A DNA stretch of 6,335 nt from assembly GCA_050701635.1 (NCBI GenBank), contig JBOGDF010000320.1, forward strand, positions 1-6,335, written 5' to 3'. This document shows positions 1 to 5,481 of this stretch, piece by piece. The first letter of the stretch is position 1, and each line of letters starts with the position of its first letter. The notes below the pieces were generated by a model. It had not been told where the DNA came from, did not search any database, and was given only the letters and a program-made list of their open reading frames with translations. Source of the stretch: WHSM01 sp050701635 (GTDB lineage: Bacteria; Actinomycetota; Actinomycetes; Mycobacteriales; Micromonosporaceae). The position numbers were made by a program, and so were the translations under genes.

Positions 1-29
1 TGCCGTCACCCACCCAAGTGCGGTTCCAG

Positions 30-1586
30 CTACAGGGAGACGGCGATGTATTTGAGCTCTAGGAATTCTTCGATGCCTACGGTGCCGCCTTCGCGGCCTA
101 TGCCGGACTGTTTTACGCCGCCGAAGGGGGCGGCGGGGTTGGAGACGATGCCCTGGTTGAGGCCGATCATGCCGGTTTCCAGGGCTTCGCAGACGCGCAG
201 GGCGCGCTTCAGGTCGCCGGTGTAGAGGTAGCTGACCAGGCCGTACTCGGTGTCGTTGGCGGCGGCGATCGCCTCGTCCTCGGAGTCGAAGACGGTGATC
301 GGGGCGACCGGCCCGAAGATCTCCTCGTGCGTCATCCGGGCCTCCTGCGGTACGCCGGTCAGCACCGTCGGCGGGTAGAAGTGCCCCGGCCCGTCCAGCC
401 GGCTCCCGCCGGTGAGCACCGTGGCGCCGCGCTGCGTGGCGTCGTCGACCAGCTCCGTGACCTTCTCGATCGCCTTCTCGTCGATCAGCGGACCGACGAT
501 CACGCCCTCCTCGGTGCCGCGCCCGATCTTCTGCGCCGCCATCCGCTCGGCCAGCCGCTCGGCAAACTGCGAGGCCACGCCGCGCTGCACCAGGAAGCGG
601 TTGGCGGCCGTACAGGCCTCGCCGATGTTGCGCATCTTGGCCAGCATCGCGCCGTCCACCGCGGCGTCCAGGTCGGCGTCGTCGAACACCAAGAACGGCG
701 CGTTGCCGCCCAGCTCCATCGACGTACGCAGCACCTTCTCCGACGCCTGTTCCAGGAGCTTGCGGCCGACCTCGGTGGAGCCGGTGAACGAGAGCTTCCG
801 CGCCCTGCCGTCCCGGATGAGAGGCTCCATCACGCCGCCGGAGTCGCTGGTGGTGATCACGTTGACCACACCCTCGGGCAGCCCGGCCTCGGCCAGGATC
901 CCGGCCAGCGCCAGCATCGAGAGCGGGGTCTGCGCGGCGGGCTTGATCACCGACGTACAGCCCGCGGCGATCGCGGGGCCGAGCTTGCGGCCGCCCATCG
1001 CCATCGGGAAGTTCCACGGCGTGATCAGGATCGACGGCCCCACCGGCTGCTTCATCACCAGGAAGCGACCCGTCCCGGACGGCGCCACCGCGTAGCCGCC
1101 GTCGATGCGTACCGCCTCCTCGGCGAACCAGCGGAAGAACTCGGCGGCGTACAGGATCTCGCCGCGCGCCTCCGTCACCGGCTTGCCCATTTCGAGGGTC
1201 ATCAGCAGCGCCAGGTCGTCGGCCCGGTCCACCAGCAGCTGGTACGCCCGGCGCAGGATCTCGCCCCGCTCCCGCGGCGGGTACGCCGCCCACGCCGGCT
1301 GCGCCGCGACCGCCGCCTCCAGGGCGTCGATGCCGTCGGACGGCGAGGCGTCGGCGACCTGGCAGAGCACCTGGCCGGTGGCCGGGTCGTACACGTCGAG
1401 GGTCTTGCCGGAGGCGGCCGGGCGCCACTTGCCGCCGACGAACAGCTCCTTGTCGACCGCGTCGACCACCGCCGCTTCGCGGGACGCCGCGTCACCGGCC
1501 TTCCCCTCGTTCCGGCCCGCCAGCGTGCCGCCGGGCGCCTCGGGGCTGGCCGCCTCGCGCTGCGTCTCGCCCCTGCTGTCAGCCAT
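30..1586 (-). CDS. gabD: Succinate-semialdehyde dehydrogenase, probably NADP+-dependent (ALDH superfamily)
   Basis: Cytoplasmic enzyme of 518 aa expected to oxidise succinate semialdehyde to succinate, the second step of GABA catabolism. Aldehyde dehydrogenase landmarks are all visible: TPWNFP (189-194, Asn192), IKPAAQTP with cofactor Lys215, FTGSTEVG (267-274), MELGG with general base Glu291, GEACTA with catalytic Cys325, EEIFGP (421-426), and a C-terminal NQGIVSNPAAPFGGVKQSG block (477-495) typical of SSADH. Ala218 stands where NAD-specific ALDHs carry Glu after KPS, which favours NADP+. The second cysteine of the GQTCVC redox pair of E. coli GabD is absent (Ala327). The ATG at 1586 is chosen because GAGGAG lies 6 nt upstream; an ATG at 1634 has no well-placed site. 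The first 45 or so residues are a polar Ala/Glu/Gly-rich extension that makes the protein longer than the usual ~480 aa. It is divergent from gabT, which supports the substrate assignment. Confidence 0.93.
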   Translation of the reverse strand: MADSRGETQREAASPEAPGGTLAGRNEGKAGDAASREAAVVDAVDKELFVGGKWRPAASGKTLDVYDPATGQVLCQVADASPSDGIDALEAAVAAQPAWAAYPPRERGEILRRAYQLLVDRADDLALLMTLEMGKPVTEARGEILYAAEFFRWFAEEAVRIDGGYAVAPSGTGRFLVMKQPVGPSILITPWNFPMAMGGRKLGPAIAAGCTSVIKPAAQTPLSMLALAGILAEAGLPEGVVNVITTSDSGGVMEPLIRDGRARKLSFTGSTEVGRKLLEQASEKVLRTSMELGGNAPFLVFDDADLDAAVDGAMLAKMRNIGEACTAANRFLVQRGVASQFAERLAERMAAQKIGRGTEEGVIVGPLIDEKAIEKVTELVDDATQRGATVLTGGSRLDGPGHFYPPTVLTGVPQEARMTHEEIFGPVAPITVFDSEDEAIAAANDTEYGLVSYLYTGDLKRALRVCEALETGMIGLNQGIVSNPAAPFGGVKQSGIGREGGTVGIEEFLELKYIAVSL

Positions 1587-1592
1587 GTCGCT

Positions 1593-1598
1593 CTCCTC
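1593..1598 (-). promoter_or_regulatory. Ribosome binding site of gabD
   Basis: On the minus strand this reads GAGGAG, 6 nt before the ATG at 1586. It decides the start: the reading frame stays open upstream to 1706 and holds another ATG at 1634, but only the 1586 start has a strong, well-spaced Shine-Dalgarno sequence. Confidence 0.8.
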
Positions 1599-1635
1599 GC
1601 CCGTTGTGTCCGTTCCCGATCCCGTGTTATGCATG

Positions 1636-1645
1636 TTGTCGACAA
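1636..1645. promoter_or_regulatory. Palindrome TTGTCGACAA, candidate operator between gabD and gabT
   Basis: A perfect 10-bp palindrome in the divergent intergenic region. A further ACAA at 1650-1653 gives a second, wider TTGT-N10-ACAA pairing. The palindrome abuts the proposed gabD -10 and covers the expected gabD start site (around 1638), a position where a bound repressor would block transcription. The TTGT...ACAA form resembles sites of GntR-type regulators, but the regulator identity is inference and no regulator gene lies in the window. Confidence 0.42.
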
Positions 1646-1671
1646 TCCTACAAACGCCCCAAGCCCCGCAA
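1645..1671 (-). promoter_or_regulatory. Putative gabD promoter
   Basis: Read on the minus strand, TAGGAT (1650 down to 1645) is a good actinobacterial -10 hexamer. TTGCGG (1671 down to 1666) is a possible -35, with a short 15-nt spacer. The predicted start near 1638 would give a leader of about 50 nt before the ATG at 1586. The -35 overlaps the gabT ribosome binding site on the other strand. For gabT I see only a weak candidate on the plus strand: TTGTGT at 1604-1609, then 18 nt to TATGCA at 1628-1633. Confidence 0.4.
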
Positions 1672-1675
1672 GGAG
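1670..1675 (+). promoter_or_regulatory. Ribosome binding site of gabT
   Basis: AAGGAG, 5 nt before the GTG at 1681. It decides the start, because the open frame runs upstream to 1105 through sequence that is antisense to gabD. Confidence 0.8.
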
Positions 1676-1680
1676 CGCCC

Positions 1681-2940
1681 GTGACTGCCCTTTCCCCACA
1701 TCTCAAGCAGGCAACCCCGGTGCTCGCTGCCCGCGGCGAAGGCGTCCACCTGTACGACGAAGCCGGCCGCCGCTACCTCGACTTCACCGCCGGCATCGGG
1801 GTCACCAGCACCGGCCACTGCCATCCTCGCGTGGTCGCCGCCGCACAGCAGCAGGTGGCGACCCTGATCCACGGTCAGTACACCACCGTGATGCACCGGC
1901 CGCTGCTCACCCTGATCGAACGGCTCGGCGAGGTCCTGCCGGAAGGGCTCGACTCGCTGTTCTTCGTCAACTCCGGCAGCGAGGCGGTGGAGGCCTCGGT
2001 ACGGCTGGCGCGGCAGGCCACCGGGCGGCCCAACCTGATCGCCTTCCAGGGCGGGTTCCACGGGCGTACGTTCGGCGCCGCGACGCTGACCACCTCCGGC
2101 ACGAAGGTACGAGCCGGCTTCGCCCCGCTGATGGGCGGCGTCTACCACGCCCCCTTCCCGTACGCGTACCACTACGGCTGGGATCTCGAGACCACGACGG
2201 CGTTCGCGCTGCGCGAGCTGGACCACCTGCTCGCCACCCAGTCCGCGCCGAACGACACCGCCGCGTTCATCCTGGAGCCGGTGCTCGGCGAAGGCGGCTA
2301 CGTGCCGGCCAGCGCCGGGTTCGTCCAAGGGCTGCGGGAGCGCGCCGACAAGCACGGCATCCTGCTGATCCTGGACGAGGTGCAGACCGGGTTCGGGCGT
2401 ACTGGTCGCTTCTGGGGTCATGATCATTTCGGGGTACGCCCGGACATCGTGATCACCGCGAAGGGGCTGGCCAGCGGCTTCCCGCTGTCCGCGATCGCGG
2501 CGCCGTCCGCGCTGATGGCGAAGGCGTGGCCGGGCTCGCAGGGCGGCACGTACGGGGGTAACGCGGTCGCCTGCGCCGCCGCGCTCGCCACGCTCGACGT
2601 GATCCAGCAGGAGCGGCTGGTGGAGAACGCCGCGACGCAGGGCCAGCGGATGCTCGACGGTGCCCGCCAGATCGCGGACAAGCAAGAGCTGATCGGGGAC
2701 GTACGCGGCCTCGGCCTGCTGGTCGGCTCGGAGTTCACCACCGCGGACGGCGCCCCCGACACCGCCACCGCACAGCGCGCCCAGGCCGCCGCGGTCGAGC
2801 GCGGTCTGCTGCTGCTCACCTGCGGGGCGTACGGCAACGTGGTACGCATGATCCCACCGCTGATCGTCAACGCCGACCAGATCGACGAGGCGCTCAGCAT
2901 CTGGTCCGAGGCGGTCACTGCCTCGACCGAGGGAGCGTGA
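1681..2940 (+). CDS. gabT: 4-aminobutyrate aminotransferase (class III PLP aminotransferase)
   Basis: A 419-aa cytoplasmic PLP enzyme predicted to transfer the amino group of GABA to 2-oxoglutarate, giving succinate semialdehyde and glutamate. Fold-type I class III features are clear: NSGSEA phosphate-binding loop (97-102), FHGRT (127-131), LDEVQTGFGRTG with PLP-pyridine Asp232 (231-242), and ITAKGLASGFPLS with Schiff-base Lys261 (258-270). Aligning by eye to E. coli GabT, Ile39, Glu204 (in EPVLGEGG), Val234, Lys261 and Arg389 (in NVVRMIPPL) match I50, E211, V241, K268 and R398, residues tied to GABA selectivity or the Glu-Arg switch. The GTG start follows an AAGGAG site. The gene is divergent from gabD and 3 nt ahead of the DUF3830 gene. 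Other omega-amino acids remain possible substrates, but the gabD neighbour favours GABA. Confidence 0.92.
   Translation: MTALSPHLKQATPVLAARGEGVHLYDEAGRRYLDFTAGIGVTSTGHCHPRVVAAAQQQVATLIHGQYTTVMHRPLLTLIERLGEVLPEGLDSLFFVNSGSEAVEASVRLARQATGRPNLIAFQGGFHGRTFGAATLTTSGTKVRAGFAPLMGGVYHAPFPYAYHYGWDLETTTAFALRELDHLLATQSAPNDTAAFILEPVLGEGGYVPASAGFVQGLRERADKHGILLILDEVQTGFGRTGRFWGHDHFGVRPDIVITAKGLASGFPLSAIAAPSALMAKAWPGSQGGTYGGNAVACAAALATLDVIQQERLVENAATQGQRMLDGARQIADKQELIGDVRGLGLLVGSEFTTADGAPDTATAQRAQAAAVERGLLLLTCGAYGNVVRMIPPLIVNADQIDEALSIWSEAVTASTEGA
2929..2935 (+). promoter_or_regulatory. Ribosome binding site of the DUF3830 gene, inside the end of gabT
   Basis: GAGGGAG lies within the last codons of gabT, 8 nt before the ATG at 2944. 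Ribosomes finishing gabT at 2940 would be next to this start, so translational coupling is likely. Confidence 0.65.
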
Positions 2941-2943
2941 CGG

Positions 2944-3447
2944 ATGGCCCGGTACATCACGATCAGCCTCGACAAACGCGGCGTCTCCTGCCGCGCCCGG
3001 CTGCTGGACGGGGAAGCTCCGCGTACCGCCGCAGCGGTCTGGGATTCTCTGCCCTTGTCGGGGCCGGCCTACCACGCCAAGTACGCCCGCAACGAGATCT
3101 ACGCCCTGGTGCCACCGTTCGCCGCCGCCGAGCCCGGGCCGGAGAACCCGACGGTGACCCCGATCCCCGGCGACGTCTGCTACTTCGAGTTCCAGCCGTG
3201 GCAGATCGGCAACACCGCGTACGGGTACGACGCCGAAAGCCAGGCGCACAGCGGCGCGCCGGTGATCGACCTGGCGCTGTTCTACGGCCGCAACAACCTG
3301 CTGATCAACGGCGACCAGGGCTGGATCCCGGGCAACGTGTTCGCCACGATCGAGCACGGCCTGGCCGAGATGGCCGCCGCCGCCCAGGACATGTGGCTGC
3401 GCGGCGTCGAGGGCGAAACCCTCACGTACCGGCGCGACGAAACCTGA
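2944..3447 (+). CDS. DUF3830 family protein, cyclophilin-like fold, function unknown
   Basis: A 167-aa soluble protein without signal peptide or membrane segment. I recognise it as DUF3830, a cyclophilin-like beta-barrel family without an established biochemical role. Visible conserved blocks are APRTAAAVWDSLP (25-37), HAKYARNEIY (44-53), ENPTVTPIPGDVCYF (67-81), DLALFYGRNNLL (109-120) and GNVFATI (130-136). The His-44/Arg-49/Asn-50/Glu-51 cluster and the GRNN turn are the best candidates for a ligand site, as inference only. The ATG is 3 nt after the gabT stop and uses a GAGGGAG site inside gabT, so the two are almost certainly co-transcribed. This ties it to GABA or another amino-acid/amide catabolic step. 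Other possibilities are a peptidyl-prolyl isomerase-like helper or a metabolite-binding protein; nothing in the sequence decides. Confidence 0.85.
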   Translation: MARYITISLDKRGVSCRARLLDGEAPRTAAAVWDSLPLSGPAYHAKYARNEIYALVPPFAAAEPGPENPTVTPIPGDVCYFEFQPWQIGNTAYGYDAESQAHSGAPVIDLALFYGRNNLLINGDQGWIPGNVFATIEHGLAEMAAAAQDMWLRGVEGETLTYRRDET

Positions 3448-3477
3448 CCCGCAGATGTCGCGGCGGTAACGCGTACC

Positions 3478-3493
3478 GCGGGGAATCCCCCGC
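3478..3493 (+). terminator. Short GC hairpin after the DUF3830 gene, possible terminator
   Basis: GCGGGG-AATC-CCCCGC forms a 6-bp all-GC stem with a 4-nt loop, 30 nt after the DUF3830 stop. It is followed by CTTCCTT-type sequence and not a clean T-run, so termination strength is uncertain. Many high-GC actinobacterial terminators lack a T-tract. Confidence 0.35.
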
Positions 3494-3609
3494 ACTTCCT
3501 TAAGCGCGACTAAAGGTTGCTCACCTGCTCTTTACCGGACGATCACCGTAGGACAGGCTTCGTGGTACGAGGGCCTGGGGAGGACCTCCGTGCGGCGTGG
3601 CCGCTGGCC

Positions 3610-3638
3610 CTGGCGGTCGGGACGATCCCGGCCGCCAG
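3610..3638. terminator. Strong 13-bp hairpin, possible terminator or insulator
   Basis: CTGGCGGTCGGGA, loop CGA, then TCCCGGCCGCCAG: thirteen consecutive pairs with a single T-G (U-G in RNA) wobble and a 3-base loop. It lies 162 nt after the DUF3830 stop and 47 nt before the -35 of the next promoter. It would insulate the oxidoreductase gene from gabT read-through. No T-run follows, so a T-less terminator is the inference. A structured RNA element or a protein-binding site are alternatives. Confidence 0.45.
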
Positions 3639-3685
3639 CGTCAATTCCGCCCACCGCCCCAGCCCAGCTCCGCTGACACCCTCTG

Positions 3686-3715
3686 TTGACGCCCCCGAAG
3701 ACGCGCGCGTAGCTT
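3686..3715 (+). promoter_or_regulatory. Promoter of the GMC oxidoreductase gene
   Basis: TTGACG (3686-3691) and TAGCTT (3710-3715) separated by 18 nt match a housekeeping-sigma promoter well. The start is expected near 3721-3723, leaving a leader of about 26 nt before the GTG at 3748. Confidence 0.65.
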
Positions 3716-3719
3716 CTTC

Positions 3720-3732
3720 TTACCGGCGGTAA
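3720..3732. promoter_or_regulatory. Palindrome TTACCG-G-CGGTAA at the start site, candidate operator
   Basis: Perfect 6-bp arms around one central base, placed over the predicted transcription start and between the -10 and the ribosome binding site. This is a typical repressor position. The compact form resembles TetR-family operators; that family assignment is inference. Confidence 0.45.
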
Positions 3733-3736
3733 CGTC

Positions 3737-3742
3737 AGGAGG
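3737..3742 (+). promoter_or_regulatory. Ribosome binding site of the GMC oxidoreductase gene
   Basis: AGGAGG, 5 nt before the GTG at 3748, a near-perfect Shine-Dalgarno sequence that fixes the non-ATG start. Confidence 0.8.
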
Positions 3743-3747
3743 CGAGG

Positions 3748-5454
3748 GTGGCGGACTCAGGCGACAACCGGGCGGACCCGGGCGGCAACCGGTACGACGT
3801 GATCGTGATCGGCTCCGGGTTCGGCGGGAGCGTCTCGGCGCTGCGGCTGACCGAGAAGGGCTACCGGGTCGGCGTACTGGAGGCGGGGCGCCGGTTCGCC
3901 GACGACGAGCTGCCGGAGACCTCGTGGCGGCTGCGCCGCTTCCTGTGGGCGCCCAAGCTGGGCTGCTACGGGATCCAGAAGCTCACCCTGCTCAAGGACG
4001 TGATGGTGCTCTCCGGCGCCGGCGTGGGCGGCGGCAGCCTGGTGTACGCCAACACGCTGTACGAGCCGCTCGCACCCTTCTACACCGACCCGCAGTGGAA
4101 GCACATCACCGACTGGCGCGCCGAGCTGGCGCCGTACTACGACCAGGCGAAGCGGATGCTGGGCGTGGTGACGTACCAGGGGACGACAGCTGCCGACACC
4201 GTGATGCGGGAGGTGGCCGGCGAGATGGGGGTGGCCGACACCTTCCACCCCACCCCGGTCGGGGTCTACTTCGGCGAGCCCGGCGTCGACCCCTACTTCG
4301 GCGGCGCCGGCCCGATCCGGCAGACCTGCATCCAGTGCGGCTCCTGCATGACCGGCTGCCGGCACAACGCCAAGAACAGCCTGGTGAAGAACTACCTCTA
4401 CCTCGCCGAACAGGGCGGCGCGCAGGTGCACCCGCTCACCACGGTCACGTCGGTCACGCCGCTGCCCGGTGGCGGTTATCAGGTTTCGGCGGTACGGACC
4501 GGAGCCTGGATCTCCAAGCGGCGCAGGACGTACCACGCCGACCAGGTGGTGTTCGCCGCCGGCGCGCTCGGCACCCAGCGACTGCTGCACCGGATGCGCC
4601 AGGCCGGCACGTTGCCGAAGCTGTCGTCGCGGCTGGGATATCTGACGCGTACCAACTCCGAGGCGATCCTCGGCGCCAAGTCGCTGACGTCCACAGTGGA
4701 CTACTCCCAGGGCGTGGCGATCACCAGCTCGTTCCATCCCGACGAGCACACCCACATCGAGCCGGTCCGGTACGGCAGGGGCTCCAACGCAATGGGGCTG
4801 CTGCAGACCCTGCTGGTCGACGGCGGCTCCCGGCCGAAGCGAGCCGCTCTCTGGGTACGCGAGCTGCTCCGGCACCCGGTCAAGGCGCCGCGGATGCTCT
4901 CCGTACGGCACTGGTCGGAGCGGACCATCATCGCGCTGGTGATGCAGTCGCTGGACAACTCGATCACGGTCTACCTCAAGCGCACCTGGTATGGCCGGCG
5001 CAAGCTGAGCAGCAGGCAGGGCCACGGCGAGCCGAACCCGACCTGGATCCCCGCCGGCAGCGAGGCGGTACGCCGCATCGCCGACAAGATCGACGGCTTC
5101 CCCGGCAGCACCTGGACCGAGGTCGCGAACATCCCGATGACCGCGCACATCCTGGGCGGTGCCGCGATCGGCGACTCCCCCGACACCGGCGTGATCGACC
5201 CGTACCACCGGGTGTACGGCCACCCCGGGCTGCACGTGGTGGACGGCGCCGCGATCTCGGCGAACCTCGGCGTCAACCCCTCGCTGACCATCACCGCGCA
5301 GGCGGAGCGCGCGATGTCGTTCTGGCCCAACCAGGGCGAGGACGACGTACGGCCGGCGCTGGGCGCGGCGTACCGCCGGCTGGAGCCGGTGGCACCGAAG
5401 CAGCCCGCGGTCCCCGACCACGCACCCGCCGCGCTCCGGCTCACCGCTTCGTAG
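3748..5454 (+). CDS. GMC family FAD-dependent oxidoreductase, ChoD (putative cholesterol oxidase) type
   Basis: A 568-aa flavoprotein without signal peptide or Tat motif, so probably cytoplasmic. The N-terminus has the FAD Rossmann motif YDVIVIGSGFGGS (16-28; Gly22, Gly24, Gly27) with ribose-binding Glu45 in LEAG. GAGVGGGSLVYAN (90-102) and FAAGALGTQRLL (269-280) are further FAD contacts. The C-terminal GMC domain carries TAHILGG (465-471, His467) and GVNPSLTITAQAERA (508-522, Asn510), equivalent to the active-site His/Asn pair of bacterial cholesterol oxidases. Overall it resembles mycobacterial ChoD, whose true substrate is itself uncertain; a sterol or other alcohol is the reasonable guess. 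Between the domains lies TCIQCGSCMTGCRHNAKN (193-210), four cysteines at 194, 197, 200 and 204 spaced Cx2Cx2Cx3C as in ferredoxins. The GTG start follows AGGAGG; the gene has its own promoter and ends 27 nt from the convergent glycoside hydrolase gene. Confidence 0.88.
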   Translation: MADSGDNRADPGGNRYDVIVIGSGFGGSVSALRLTEKGYRVGVLEAGRRFADDELPETSWRLRRFLWAPKLGCYGIQKLTLLKDVMVLSGAGVGGGSLVYANTLYEPLAPFYTDPQWKHITDWRAELAPYYDQAKRMLGVVTYQGTTAADTVMREVAGEMGVADTFHPTPVGVYFGEPGVDPYFGGAGPIRQTCIQCGSCMTGCRHNAKNSLVKNYLYLAEQGGAQVHPLTTVTSVTPLPGGGYQVSAVRTGAWISKRRRTYHADQVVFAAGALGTQRLLHRMRQAGTLPKLSSRLGYLTRTNSEAILGAKSLTSTVDYSQGVAITSSFHPDEHTHIEPVRYGRGSNAMGLLQTLLVDGGSRPKRAALWVRELLRHPVKAPRMLSVRHWSERTIIALVMQSLDNSITVYLKRTWYGRRKLSSRQGHGEPNPTWIPAGSEAVRRIADKIDGFPGSTWTEVANIPMTAHILGGAAIGDSPDTGVIDPYHRVYGHPGLHVVDGAAISANLGVNPSLTITAQAERAMSFWPNQGEDDVRPALGAAYRRLEPVAPKQPAVPDHAPAALRLTAS

Positions 5455-5481
5455 CGCCGCGCTGCAGGCCGTACCCCCGGA

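Larger units (their letters stand above)
3448..3747. other. 300-base intergenic region with multiple inverted repeats
   Basis: No convincing gene is present. From left to right it holds an imperfect GCGGTA-N5-TACCGC repeat (3463-3479), a GCGGGG/CCCCGC hairpin (3478-3493), nested short inverted repeats TAAAG/CTTTA (3511-3534) and AGGT/ACCT (3514-3526), an 11-base GGAGG-A-CCTCC palindrome (3579-3589), a 13-bp hairpin (3610-3638), and the promoter/operator of the downstream oxidoreductase gene (3686-3742). The left part most likely ends the gabT-DUF3830 transcript. In 3535-3578 and 3639-3685 I see nothing I can name. Confidence 0.7.

Noticed and set aside
327..2423. Long plus-strand open frame antisense to gabD
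   Set aside because: Arg/His/Leu-rich translation typical of an antisense shadow in GC-rich DNA; it crosses the gabD-gabT intergenic region and has no domain.
1648..3495. Long minus-strand open frame antisense to gabT and DUF3830
   Set aside because: Shadow of well-supported genes with correct families, ribosome binding sites and codon use on the other strand.
3590..3676. 28-residue open frame with GTG start behind GGGAGG
   Set aside because: Spacing is acceptable, but the peptide is Arg/Pro-rich, as expected from random GC-rich sequence, and it spans the 13-bp hairpin; no independent support.
3517..3732. 71-codon open frame in the intergenic region
   Set aside because: TTG start without a ribosome binding site, no recognisable motif, and it runs through the hairpin, promoter and operator of the oxidoreductase gene.
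3757..5421. Minus-strand open frame antisense to the GMC oxidoreductase
   Set aside because: Low-complexity antisense translation; the plus strand has a full-length enzyme with all its motifs.
5453..5481. AGCGC-C-GCGCT repeat between the convergent stops as a bidirectional terminator
   Set aside because: Arms of 5 bp with a single central base cannot make a normal hairpin loop, and no T-run follows on either strand.
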